Source: an uncultured Lachnoclostridium sp.
GTDB taxonomy: Bacteria; Bacillota; Clostridia; Lachnospirales; Lachnospiraceae
Direction: 5' to 3'
Assembly: GCA_944381625.1 (NCBI GenBank)
Contig: CALWLW010000013.1
Span: 32,420-96,419 of the forward strand
Length of the DNA stretch: 64,000 bases
Position numbers and translations under genes: made by a program. Under the pieces are notes generated by a model, which had not been told where the DNA came from, searched no databases, and saw nothing but the letters and a program-made list of their open reading frames with translations. Each line of letters starts with the position of its first letter. Within the stretch, counting starts at the first letter, position 1. Below are positions 9,064 through 17,496 of the stretch, in pieces.

Positions 9064-10481
9064 ATTTCAAAAATACCTTTCTTCCCGGATGCTCTCACTC
9101 CACTGCGGACAGACTCTGCCGTCATACGGCACAGCTCGTCAATTTTAAGTTCCTGCAGTCTCCGCATTGTGGTAAGCACCACATCTCCGATGGGCGTTAT
9201 CCAGCCTTCCCTGATCTTGTCAAGTCCGACCATGATGCCCAGCGTGTTCAGCACAGGCGCCGCCGTACAGTCCACATCCTGCCCTTCCATGGCTATGATC
9301 CTGCAGGTTTCATCAAAGTCCATGCGGCCGTACCACAGCGCAACCACTTCTGCCGCCGCATTGGGATAAGCGTGAATCCAGTTGTATTCTTTGTATTTCT
9401 CTTCACATGCCGCCCAGACGCTTTCCCATCCGCTCCCGGATTCGCACATCTTTAACGTGCTGTTTACCACCTCATAATACTCGCTGTCTTGGGGCAGCAT
9501 GTCAATGGCTTTTTTCAGCAGCTCCCGCACGTCTGTCTCCGTAAAAGCCAGGGACGTAAGCAGTGCGTTGAATACGCCGCCCAATACGCCGTTGTTGGAG
9601 TGGGATACCACGCTGTCGTCCGCCGCCAGCCTTGCCGCCAGGGCCGGATTCCCGGGAGCCAGCATTCCATGAACCGGCGTTCTCATCTGGGCCCCGATCC
9701 AGTCGCTGAAATAATTGTGAAGTCTTCCGCTTTCAGGCGGCATAATTCCTTTTCGCAGATTTTCCAGGGCGGTTCTCTCGGCAGAATATCCGTCTGATAT
9801 CAGCTCCAGCCAGGCGAACGCCACATCCTCCGACGTCACCGCATAGCCCTTCCGCGCGAACACATCCAGGTATGCCAGTTCGTATGTAATATCGTCGTTA
9901 TATGTTTCAGGCTTTCTGAGATAGCCTGTCACCTCTCCGAATTTCTCCCGGATCTTCTCAGTCGTATACCCTTCAATCTGCGTACCAAGACACCCTCCGA
10001 TCAGCTGTCCCCACCATCCGGCCCTGATCTTTTCTGCAAAATCATCAGAATACACATCATATTCATACGGCCCGGCAAAATTCATGGCGGCTTTTATCTG
10101 GGAAAAATCCAGATATTCCCTGTAGCTGTCATAAGTGTTCCCGTCTCTTTTCCCGGCGCGGTTAAGCTCCGCGAATACTTTCGCCGTCAACACCTGCAGT
10201 GCCGCTCCGTCCCTGCGCCGCGCCGCGTCCAGACCTTCCTCCAGATATATTTCCGCCCGGGAGACGTCATATCCCCGGTTATACATGCTCTGGACCGCCG
10301 CCGCAACAACATCTGTGGGTGCTTTGGAGCCCGGGACCTCACTGATCCAGTCATTGAACAGTTTGTTGTCCGCGGCCCTTCCTTCTTTCACGTAGCTGCT
10401 CCAGGCCTCCTGGTTGTCGTCCACCGGCTCCGGAGGAACCGCATTATCGGTTAATTGTCTTTCATAAATCCACGCCTTCAT
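9057..10481 (-). CDS. ADP-ribosylglycohydrolase family protein
   Basis: 474 residues. Residues about 145-470 match the all-alpha ADP-ribosylglycohydrolase (DraG/ARH) fold, which uses two magnesium ions to cut N-glycosidic bonds of ADP-ribose or related ribosides. The motifs are in place: GGCLGTQIEG near 161, NDDITYEL near 195 (the metal-binding DD pair), SHSNNGVLGG near 295 and DVDCTAAPVLNTLG near 402 (the second metal-binding D-x-D). The N-terminal 140 residues are a helical extension not seen in DraG itself. The start is the ATG after AAAGGAGCTGCAGATC. Its place between ABC permeases and a ribokinase-like kinase suggests release of a ribosyl unit from an imported compound, rather than removal of ADP-ribose from a protein such as nitrogenase reductase; no nitrogenase genes are present. 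Confidence 0.85.
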   Translation of the reverse strand: MKAWIYERQLTDNAVPPEPVDDNQEAWSSYVKEGRAADNKLFNDWISEVPGSKAPTDVVAAAVQSMYNRGYDVSRAEIYLEEGLDAARRRDGAALQVLTAKVFAELNRAGKRDGNTYDSYREYLDFSQIKAAMNFAGPYEYDVYSDDFAEKIRAGWWGQLIGGCLGTQIEGYTTEKIREKFGEVTGYLRKPETYNDDITYELAYLDVFARKGYAVTSEDVAFAWLELISDGYSAERTALENLRKGIMPPESGRLHNYFSDWIGAQMRTPVHGMLAPGNPALAARLAADDSVVSHSNNGVLGGVFNALLTSLAFTETDVRELLKKAIDMLPQDSEYYEVVNSTLKMCESGSGWESVWAACEEKYKEYNWIHAYPNAAAEVVALWYGRMDFDETCRIIAMEGQDVDCTAAPVLNTLGIMVGLDKIREGWITPIGDVVLTTMRRLQELKIDELCRMTAESVRSGVRASGKKGIFEIW

Positions 10482-10508
10482 GATCTGCAGCTCCTTTCAC
10501 TCACGGTT

Positions 10509-11429
10509 TTATTCCGATTTTTTCTTTTTCACCCTGCTTCTCTGCCAGGAATAAATAGATATGGCAATAATCGTCACCACGTACGGTATGCAGGAAATCA
10601 ACTGCGTGGGAAGATTCAGCATCTGGAGCCGGATCGCCAGCGAATCGGCCATACCGAAGATGAGCACGCTGCCCGTGATCCGCCAGGGAGTTCCAAATCC
10701 CATGGACTCAGCCGCCATACCGATCCATCCGCGGCCTGCTATCATATCTCTGGAGAACATGGACACATAACTCATGGACATATATGCTCCGCCAAGTCCG
10801 GCAAGTCCTCCCGCGATGAGAAGGGCAATGTATTTATATTTCATAATATTTACGCCCACGGAGGCCGCCGATTTTTCGTTTTCTCCCACAGCCCTGATCC
10901 TGACTCCGTACGGCGTTTTCCAGAAAAACAGCGTGAGCAGCACAACCAGCAGGAAGCTTACATAAGTCAGCACGCTGTGGCCGGAGATGATGCTGCCAAG
11001 GACCGGGATATTTTCAAGCACCGGTATGTTAATATTCGGCACGACCGGGCTGTTGAGGCTCTGTGTCGATCCTTTGTTTCCTGTCAGATAATAGGTCAGG
11101 AAGATCGTCAGGCCCCCGGAAAACGTATTCAGGGCGATACCTGCCAGGACAGGGTTCGTATCAAGGATCAGTGTAAAATACCCGAACACAAACGCCATGA
11201 CAATGCCGACGGCCATCGCGATCAGTACGCCTCCCAGGGCACTTCCGGTAAAATACCCCCCTACAGGACCGGCCAGCGCGCATAACAGCATAATTCCTTC
11301 TGTTCCGATGGGGTCGATACCGCCTTTGGAAAATGTCATGCAGGCCAGAGCCGCGAACAGGATCGGCGTCATAAGTCTTATAGAAGTAAAGAAAAAGTCA
11401 CTTGAAAAAACAATTTCCACAATACTCAT
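10509..11429 (-). CDS. ABC transporter permease, nucleoside type (NupQ/YufQ-like)
   Basis: 306 residues with eight to ten hydrophobic segments, of the BPD_transp_2 branch that works with BMP-type binding proteins. Recognisable features are an N-terminal TPILFAALACMTFSKGG segment, which resembles the conserved LAAxGexxSErsG of this family, and AVGENEKSAASVGVN near residue 195, the cytoplasmic coupling loop (GENxxAAxxAGIN) that contacts the ATPase. It forms the heterodimeric channel with the product of the gene just upstream: the upstream TAA and this ATG are one base apart. The start is preceded by AAGGAAGGAGG. The substrate class (nucleosides or nucleobase-like compounds) follows from the family and the BMP lipoprotein. 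Confidence 0.9.
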   Translation of the reverse strand: MSIVEIVFSSDFFFTSIRLMTPILFAALACMTFSKGGIDPIGTEGIMLLCALAGPVGGYFTGSALGGVLIAMAVGIVMAFVFGYFTLILDTNPVLAGIALNTFSGGLTIFLTYYLTGNKGSTQSLNSPVVPNINIPVLENIPVLGSIISGHSVLTYVSFLLVVLLTLFFWKTPYGVRIRAVGENEKSAASVGVNIMKYKYIALLIAGGLAGLGGAYMSMSYVSMFSRDMIAGRGWIGMAAESMGFGTPWRITGSVLIFGMADSLAIRLQMLNLPTQLISCIPYVVTIIAISIYSWQRSRVKKKKSE

Positions 11430-11430
11430 T

Positions 11431-12513
11431 TTATCTGCCTCCTTCCTTAGAAGCTTCCAGCGCTCTGGTCTCTTTTACAATCAGTTTCTTCTTCACGCCG
11501 CTTAAGATGGCAGTCGCAGATATGAGCAGAACCATCACCGCCTGAATAATGTTGACGATTTCAAACGGAATGTTGGAATTCCTGGACATGATGTCTGCGC
11601 CTATTCTCAGATAAGAAAGGAACAGCGCGGCAAACGGGACATACTGGACTTTATGTTTGGCAACTATGGCTATGAGCACGCCGTCCCATCCATATCCCGG
11701 CAGGGCCGAATACTGGAACCTTTCAAACATGCCGAAAAGATGCGCCGCTCCGCCGAAGCCCGCCAGCAGTCCGCCCACAAACTGGGTAATGATGATGATC
11801 TTCCCGGACTTCACGCCGCAGTAATCGGCCATATTATTGTTTTCACCCACGAGGTTTGCCTTGAATCCAAAAGAGGTCTTGTTCACAAGGAACCAGATAA
11901 TGACCACCGTGAGAACCGCCAGTATCGTACCCTGGTTGATCCTTGTCCCCTCCACGATATTCTCAAGGACCGTTCCCTCCGGGAACATATAAGAATAACT
12001 GGAGTTCTGCGTCGGGTCGTAGAAGAATTCATTGATCACATACAGTCCGAAATACAGGCAGATGTAATTGATCATCAGCGAGGTGACCAGTTCGTTCGCA
12101 TGAGCCTTCACTTTCAGGACGCCGGGGATCAGGCAGACGATCCCGCCCACGATGGCCGCAAAAACCATGGCCGCAACCAGATTCAGTTTTCCCGGAAGGC
12201 CAAAAACCAGCGATGCGCCGCAGGCGGCCACCATTCCCATGAAGAAAGAGCCTTCCATGGACAGGTTGAAAAGTCCCGGTTTAAAAAGGATGATCACCGC
12301 AAGACCAGTGAACATGAGCGGAGTCATTCCCTCAATCACATTGCCGAATCTGCGCAGGCTTGTCAATGGGCCAAACACAAAATCCCCCAGGGCTTCCAGC
12401 GGCTGTTCGCTGATCAATAAGATGATGGCAAACACAATGACCAGTGAAATGAAAATTGCCAGCATCATTCTGAACATTTCTATGTAACCAGAAAGAGGTT
12501 TCCTGTTTTTCAT
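11431..12513 (-). CDS. ABC transporter permease, nucleoside type (NupP/YufP-like)
   Basis: 360 residues, the larger of the two permeases of the importer. It contains TPLMFTGLAVIILFKPGLFNLSMEGSF near residue 65, the family's conserved region (GLAVAFafraGLFNIGxEGQ), and VGENNNMADYCGVK near 225, the ATPase-coupling loop. The ATG overlaps the TGA of the ATPase gene (ATGA), so translation is coupled. C-terminal residues are polar and cytoplasmic. Together with the 306-residue partner, the ATPase and the lipoprotein it completes a standard four-component BMP-type importer. Confidence 0.9.
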   Translation of the reverse strand: MKNRKPLSGYIEMFRMMLAIFISLVIVFAIILLISEQPLEALGDFVFGPLTSLRRFGNVIEGMTPLMFTGLAVIILFKPGLFNLSMEGSFFMGMVAACGASLVFGLPGKLNLVAAMVFAAIVGGIVCLIPGVLKVKAHANELVTSLMINYICLYFGLYVINEFFYDPTQNSSYSYMFPEGTVLENIVEGTRINQGTILAVLTVVIIWFLVNKTSFGFKANLVGENNNMADYCGVKSGKIIIITQFVGGLLAGFGGAAHLFGMFERFQYSALPGYGWDGVLIAIVAKHKVQYVPFAALFLSYLRIGADIMSRNSNIPFEIVNIIQAVMVLLISATAILSGVKKKLIVKETRALEASKEGGR

Positions 12514-14045
12514 TCTTCCACACCCTCCTGTCTCTTAAGTCCCAGCATGTAATTGCCCAGCTCAAACTCCGTAACCGAAGACGCGTCCTCAAAATACGCC
12601 GCCACATGCCCGTCGCACATTACCAGTATGCTGTCAGACAGCTCCATGATCTCGTTCAGGTCGGCGGACACCAGCATGACGCCTTTGCCCGCATCCCGCT
12701 GTTCCACGATCTTTTTCCATATGAATTCGTTGGCGCCCACGTCAATGCCCCTGGTGGGCTGATTCGCTATCAAAAGTTTAGGGTCTGAGGAAAATTCTCT
12801 TGCAACCACCACTTTCTGCATGTTGCCTCCGGAGAGCATCCCCGCCAGCTGCTCATCATTCTTGCACAGAATCGTAAAATCTTCGATCAGCGTTTCCCCT
12901 CTCTCATGGATCTTCTTATAGTCAAGGAGCCCGTTCTTCTTCAGTTCCGGCGAGTCGACCGTATCCGCAATCAGATTGGCCCAGATGGGCAGGTTCCCGG
13001 CGGCTCCTGTCTTGATCCGGTCCTCCGGAATATAGGAAAGACCGTTCTTCCTGATAGTTTTTATACTTTTTCCCAAAAGCTCGCTGCCCTCAAACAGGAT
13101 GCTTCCGGTCGCATCCGGGTAAAATCCGAACACCGCTTCAGCCAGTTCATTCTGCCCGTTGCCTTCCACGCCTGCCACTCCCAGGATCTGCCCTTTCCTT
13201 ATTTTGAAGCTCACGTTATCCAGAAGCCTGCGTCCTTCTTTGTTTGTGTAATTCAGGTTTTTCACAGAAAGGAGTACATCCCCGAACCGGGCAGGCTTCT
13301 TATTCACTTTAAGGACCACGTCCCGGCCCACCATGAAGCGGGAGATTCCTTCTTCCGTCGCGTTCTTTACTTCCATGGAGCCAACGGTTCTTCCGGCCCT
13401 GAGCACCGTCAGATTATCACAGATCTGCATGACCTCCCTGATCTTGTGGGATATGAAGATAATCGTATGTCCGTTCTTTTTCAGCATGAGCAGCTGCTCG
13501 AACAGTTCCTGGGTCTCCTGCGGAGTAAGAACCGCAGTGGGCTCGTCCAGGATCAGAAGCTTTGCACCCCTTAACAGAACCTTCAATATCTCCACTTTCT
13601 GTTTCTGACCCACGGAAATATCGCCCACCACCGCCATCGGGTCCACTTTAAGATTATATTTGTCCGCAGTCTCCTGCACCAGACGGACAGCCTCTCGGGT
13701 ATCCGTCATCACACCCTTTTTAGGCTCCATTCCAAGCACCACGTTTTCGTAGACGCGAAGAGAATCCACAAGCATAAAATGCTGATGCACCATCCCTATG
13801 CCTTTTTTGATGGCATCAGAGGCGTTTTTCACCTTCAGCTCTTCTCCTTTATACCAGACCTTGCCTTCCGTAGCCTCTTCATCGCCAAAAAGTATTTTCA
13901 TGAGGGTACTTTTTCCCGCGCCGTTCTCGCCCATCAGAGCATGAATCTCACCTTCCATAACACTGAGATTTACATCCTTGTTGGCCATGACACCGTTGGG
14001 ATAGACCTTCGTTATATGTTCCATTCGTAAAATCTCATTTCCCAT
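12510..14045 (-). CDS. ABC transporter ATP-binding protein with two nucleotide-binding domains (NupO/YufO-like)
   Basis: 511 residues, the tandem ATPase of sugar/nucleoside CUT2-type importers. First domain: Walker A GENGAGKST near residue 40, signature ISVGQKQKVEI and Walker B LLILDEPTAVL near 165. Second domain: degenerate Walker A GVEGNGQNELAEAV near 290, signature MLSGGNMQKVV and LLIANQPTRGID near 410, where the usual catalytic E after the Walker B Asp is replaced (NQPTRG). That asymmetry is normal for this family. A TTG two codons further upstream is possible, but the ATG at 14045 has GGAGAG at the right distance. It is separated from the upstream lipoprotein gene by a strong hairpin that probably lowers its expression relative to the binding protein. 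Confidence 0.93.
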   Translation of the reverse strand: MGNEILRMEHITKVYPNGVMANKDVNLSVMEGEIHALMGENGAGKSTLMKILFGDEEATEGKVWYKGEELKVKNASDAIKKGIGMVHQHFMLVDSLRVYENVVLGMEPKKGVMTDTREAVRLVQETADKYNLKVDPMAVVGDISVGQKQKVEILKVLLRGAKLLILDEPTAVLTPQETQELFEQLLMLKKNGHTIIFISHKIREVMQICDNLTVLRAGRTVGSMEVKNATEEGISRFMVGRDVVLKVNKKPARFGDVLLSVKNLNYTNKEGRRLLDNVSFKIRKGQILGVAGVEGNGQNELAEAVFGFYPDATGSILFEGSELLGKSIKTIRKNGLSYIPEDRIKTGAAGNLPIWANLIADTVDSPELKKNGLLDYKKIHERGETLIEDFTILCKNDEQLAGMLSGGNMQKVVVAREFSSDPKLLIANQPTRGIDVGANEFIWKKIVEQRDAGKGVMLVSADLNEIMELSDSILVMCDGHVAAYFEDASSVTEFELGNYMLGLKRQEGVEE

Positions 14046-14082
14046 AGTCAACTCTCCGATTTTTACAATAAGCTTGGTAAAA

Positions 14083-14125
14083 GCAGGCGCCGGAGGGCTG
14101 TCCGAAGCAGTCCCCCGACGCCTGC
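14083..14125 (-). terminator. Intra-operon attenuator hairpin between BMP lipoprotein and ATPase genes
   Basis: Interrupted inverted repeat, GCAGGCG...CGCCTGC outside and GGGCTG/CAGTCCC inside, followed on the minus strand by TTTT. It lies 42 bases past the lipoprotein stop and 38 before the ATPase start. Such partial terminators commonly give the binding protein a higher copy number than the membrane complex. Confidence 0.65.
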
Positions 14126-14166
14126 AGTTTCTGTTTTGCTGTTCAGCTTAAAACGCCCATATACGT

Positions 14167-15315
14167 TTACGGTGCCACAGAGTCGATCAGCGCCTGAACC
14201 TCTGTCTGGTCCGCGTCTCCCAGAGCGGTGGGAATCTCCACATTCCCGTCGATTACTTCCTGCTTCTTCTCCTCGATCACAGACTTGATGTCATCCGGAA
14301 CGTTCTTCTGGAAATACTCGTTGTCAGCGATGCCTGCTCCGTTCTCAGCGATGCCGAGCTCCTCATAATCGCCCCACGGCACAGTTCCTTCCATCTCCAT
14401 ATTTGCCATTCTCACCAGGGAGTCGCCCACATTCTTGAGCACGGACGTAAGGATCACGTTTGCTTTATCCTCATCTACTCCTGCGAAGAGCATGGACTGG
14501 TCAGAATCCACACCGATGATGTATTTGCCCATATCAACAGCGGCTTCCACGCATCCCAGGCCTGCCTGCTCCGCCGCCGGGAAGATGATGTCCACGCCCT
14601 GATTGTACTGGGCAATCGCCGTCTCTTTTCCTTTTGCCGTATCATCCCAGGAACCAATATAGGATACGTAAACTTTAATATCCGGATCTACCGATTTGGC
14701 GCCTGCGATGTAGCCCACAAGGAAGTCCGTGATGATGGGATGCTCGGATCCGCCGATAAATCCAATCTTATTGTCCGCGTTGGCGTATTCCATATCCGAC
14801 TGCGTTACAAGCGCCGCCAGCACGCCTGCCAGATAAGAGCCTTCATTCTGCTTGTAGCTGATGGCGTACAGGTTCGGATATTGATCCGTTTCAATGGTGC
14901 AGTCAAAAGCGACGAATTTCTGTTCCGGAAATTCTTCCGCCACTTTCTGAATCGTCTCAATGGAGGAAGAACCGTTGGAAATGATCACATCGTACTCTCC
15001 CTCTTCTGCCAGATCCTGGAAAGTGGGCTCCCATTTCGTCTGGTCTCTTCCCACTTCAATCACTCTGGTCTCGCATCCCAGCGATGCCGCAATCTCCTCG
15101 ATGCCCGCATTGGCAGAGTCATTAAACGATTTGTCGCCAAGCTGTCCCGTGCAGACAAACACGAAGGACGGCTTGCTCTCATCTGCTTCCGCCGCTGCTT
15201 CCGTCTCTCCCTCTCCGCTGTTTCCACTGTTCCCGCTTTCGGAAGCTCCGCATCCGGCAAGCATTGCCGCGGCAAGCGCCAGTGCCAAAAACACATTCAA
15301 TCTCTTCTTAAACAT
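14167..15315 (-). CDS. BMP-family (nucleoside) ABC transporter substrate-binding lipoprotein
   Basis: 382 residues. The N-terminus is a lipoprotein signal with lipobox LAGC (Cys near 22), then a Ser/Glu-rich linker. The mature part is a periplasmic-binding-protein fold of the BMP/PnrA family: VFVCTGQLGDKSFNDSANAGIEE near 50, GDKSFND being the family signature, then NKIGFIGGSEHPIITDF near 185 and FPAAEQAGLGCVEAA near 245. Members bind purine nucleosides or similar ligands outside the membrane. The start has AAGGAGGATCATT upstream. It is the first gene of the eight-gene operon and is read from a consensus promoter overlapped by a LacI-type dyad. Confidence 0.93.
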   Translation of the reverse strand: MFKKRLNVFLALALAAAMLAGCGASESGNSGNSGEGETEAAAEADESKPSFVFVCTGQLGDKSFNDSANAGIEEIAASLGCETRVIEVGRDQTKWEPTFQDLAEEGEYDVIISNGSSSIETIQKVAEEFPEQKFVAFDCTIETDQYPNLYAISYKQNEGSYLAGVLAALVTQSDMEYANADNKIGFIGGSEHPIITDFLVGYIAGAKSVDPDIKVYVSYIGSWDDTAKGKETAIAQYNQGVDIIFPAAEQAGLGCVEAAVDMGKYIIGVDSDQSMLFAGVDEDKANVILTSVLKNVGDSLVRMANMEMEGTVPWGDYEELGIAENGAGIADNEYFQKNVPDDIKSVIEEKKQEVIDGNVEIPTALGDADQTEVQALIDSVAP

Positions 15316-15356
15316 AATGATCCTCCTTGTTGATTTTGGTTAAGAAAATAGTTTCC

Positions 15357-15368
15357 GAAACAAGTTTC
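15357..15368. promoter_or_regulatory. LacI-type operator at the BMP operon start
   Basis: Dyad GAAACAAGTTTC just downstream of the -10 box, around the likely start of transcription. A second overlapping dyad, GTTTC-C-GAAAC, covers 15351-15361. The core equals that of the rbs operators at 47.36 and 53.0 kb. The neighbouring LacI-PfkB fusion is the obvious regulator. Confidence 0.6.
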
Positions 15369-15377
15369 TTGAGATAA

Positions 15378-15405
15378 ATTATATTATACTTCGACAATTT
15401 GTCAA
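15378..15405 (-). promoter_or_regulatory. Consensus sigma-A promoter of the BMP operon
   Basis: Minus strand: -35 TTGACA, 16-base spacer, -10 TATAAT. A second TATAAT overlaps it but would leave only 11 bases of spacer. Transcription would start near 15371 inside the operator region. Confidence 0.8.
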
Positions 15406-15483
15406 CCACTATATGTCAAAATAATGTAAATTTGTACTGATTTCACAAATTCCCGTCACATTTTTTGTGTATTGTGTTTTTTG

Positions 15484-15512
15484 TTTACTTTTACCAGTCC
15501 ATACTATATAAT
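15484..15512 (+). promoter_or_regulatory. Promoter of the LacI-PfkB fusion gene
   Basis: -35 TTTACT, 17-base spacer, -10 TATAAT, ending 59 bases before the ATG at 15572. It is divergent from the BMP operon promoter, with about 80 bases between the two -35 boxes. Confidence 0.65.
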
Positions 15513-15571
15513 ATTTGCGTATCAGACACCCAAAAATTCGAGTACATAAATTCCATAAATACAGGAAAGCC

Positions 15572-17482
15572 ATGAAAATCAAAGAAATTGCCAAACTGGC
15601 GGGGGTATCCGTCTCCACCGTCTCCAAGATCATGAACGGGAAAGACGAGAGCATCAGCGCCGAAACAAGGGAACACGTTCTTAAAATCGCAAAAGAATAT
15701 CATTATACGCCCTATTCGTCCGTACTCTCCCCCGTCACAAAATCTCTGACCATCGGAGTCATATTCAGAAACGCATCCGACATCTCCATGACCATGACCG
15801 GGATTCTGGATACCGCAGGGGATCTGGGATACTCTGTCATCATGTGCGAAAGCAAGAATTCCCCGGAGACCGAACTCAAAAACATATCGCTGTTAAGTTC
15901 CAAGAATGTGGACGGAATCCTCTGGGAGCCCGTGGACCCGGCCAATGAGGAAAGTATCAAATCCTGCGCCGTTCCCTATCAGATCATAAACTCCAATATG
16001 GACGGTTCCGCCAATATCGATTATGAGAAGCTGGGGTATGCCGCCACGGAGGTCCTGATCCAGAAGCACCACACCAATATCGCATGCCTTCTGAGCCGCG
16101 GAACCCGGACAGACGCCTTTTTCAGAGGTTACAGGAAATGTCTGTTTGACCATAATATCAATTTTAACGAAGAATTCGTCATTAACCTCAGCCGGCATTC
16201 CCCTGAAAATTTTCTTTTAGGAAAGATCGGCGAACACAAGATCAGCGGGCTGGTAATCTCCCATTACGCGTCAGCCATCAAACTGTACGAGCTTCTGAAT
16301 AAGCTGCATTACACCACGCCTTATGATGTTTCCATGGTATCGCTGAAGGATGACACCCGGATCAAATCCGACTATCCTCCAATCTCAACTTTTACCATAC
16401 CTCATTGTGATTTTGGGAAATCCGTTACCAGATATCTGATAGACGTCGTTGAAAAAAAAGAAACAGCCTCCATACCGGCGGCATCCGGCAGGCTTTTTGA
16501 CATAGAAGCAAGGCTTGACAATGAATATTCCATTGACATTCCTTTTTTGTCCCGCTCAAAAAAGGTAATCGTTGTGGGGAGTATCAATATAGACCATTAT
16601 CTGAATTTTGACACGCTCCCCCACACAGGAAAAACGGTCAGCACCTCTTCGGCATCCATACACTCCGGCGGCAAATGCCTGAACGAAGCCCTGGGCGTCG
16701 CCAAGCTGGGACACAACACCGCGATTATCGCAAATGTGGGGAACGACACAGACGCCGATATCATCTACGACCTGGTAAAAGAGTATCCCATAGACACCGC
16801 GGGGCTCAGAAGATGCCAGGGGTATCAGACCGGCCAGTCGTATATATTTGTGCAGAAAGATGGAAACTCCATGATTTCCATCATGCTCGGCGCCAATGAT
16901 TCCATGGACGCCTCCTGCATCGTCGGCAATGAACGGCTTTTTACCAACGCGTCCTACTGCCTGATCCAGACTGAGATCCCTCTTCCCGCGGTCATGGAGG
17001 CATGCCGGACCGCAAAGCGGTACGGAATACGTACCGTATTAAAGCCCAGCGCCTGCCCGCAGCTTCCGGAAGAGCTTTTGAGCATGGTCGACATGATTGT
17101 GCCCAATCTGGACGAAATCAACGAAATATGCCCTTTCCAAAAAACCATGGAAGAAAAAGCCGATTTCCTTCTCTCCTGCGGCATCGGCACTGTCATCGTC
17201 ACGTTGGGCGAAGAGGGATGCTACATCAAAAGCAGCGAATATCAATGCGAATGCAGGCTCCCTGCTGTGAACTTTGTGTCCGTGGACAGCACCGGAGCAT
17301 GCGACGCCTTCATAAGCGCGCTGGTTTCTTACATGCTTTACGGATATGACCTGATCGCTTCCGCCAAAATCGCCGCATATGCGGCCGGTTTTTCCATCAC
17401 AAGGCAGGGAACCACCACAGGACTGATCGATAAAGACAGCCTGGAAGCCTATATCAGACAAAAAGAACCCGAACTGCTGTAA
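15572..17482 (+). CDS. LacI-family repressor fused to a PfkB-family carbohydrate kinase
   Basis: 636 residues with three parts. Residues 1-55 are a LacI helix-turn-helix (IKEIAKLAGVSVSTVSKIMNG). Residues about 60-325 are a LacI-type sugar-binding domain (TIGVIFRNASD, HTNIACLLSRG). Residues about 330-636 are a full PfkB kinase domain beginning VIVVGSINIDHYLNF. In the kinase part the first signature is GGKCLNEALGVAKLG instead of GGKGxN, and the second is DSTGACDAF near 575 instead of DTTGAGD. The presumed catalytic Asp is kept but both glycine-rich motifs have Cys for Gly, so activity is uncertain and it may be a sensor. I chose the ATG at 15572 (AGGAAAG upstream, start of the HTH); upstream in-frame codons are not conserved-looking. 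It faces the BMP/ADP-ribosylglycohydrolase operon and probably represses it. Confidence 0.9.
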   Translation: MKIKEIAKLAGVSVSTVSKIMNGKDESISAETREHVLKIAKEYHYTPYSSVLSPVTKSLTIGVIFRNASDISMTMTGILDTAGDLGYSVIMCESKNSPETELKNISLLSSKNVDGILWEPVDPANEESIKSCAVPYQIINSNMDGSANIDYEKLGYAATEVLIQKHHTNIACLLSRGTRTDAFFRGYRKCLFDHNINFNEEFVINLSRHSPENFLLGKIGEHKISGLVISHYASAIKLYELLNKLHYTTPYDVSMVSLKDDTRIKSDYPPISTFTIPHCDFGKSVTRYLIDVVEKKETASIPAASGRLFDIEARLDNEYSIDIPFLSRSKKVIVVGSINIDHYLNFDTLPHTGKTVSTSSASIHSGGKCLNEALGVAKLGHNTAIIANVGNDTDADIIYDLVKEYPIDTAGLRRCQGYQTGQSYIFVQKDGNSMISIMLGANDSMDASCIVGNERLFTNASYCLIQTEIPLPAVMEACRTAKRYGIRTVLKPSACPQLPEELLSMVDMIVPNLDEINEICPFQKTMEEKADFLLSCGIGTVIVTLGEEGCYIKSSEYQCECRLPAVNFVSVDSTGACDAFISALVSYMLYGYDLIASAKIAAYAAGFSITRQGTTTGLIDKDSLEAYIRQKEPELL

Positions 17483-17496
17483 CAGCAGTTCGGGTT
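17466..17496 (-). terminator. Terminator hairpin spanning the fusion-gene stop codon
   Basis: Perfect 14-base inverted repeat AACCCGAACTGCTG / CAGCAGTTCGGGTT with the TAA stop of the plus-strand gene as its loop. On the minus strand it is followed by TTCTTTTT, so it best serves dnaJ coming the other way. A second small hairpin, GGCAG/CTGCC, lies at 17504-17519. Confidence 0.7.

Noticed and set aside
9057..10481. DraG-type control of nitrogenase
   Set aside because: No nitrogenase or DraT gene is present, and nifJ here is the general pyruvate oxidoreductase. The operon context points to catabolism.
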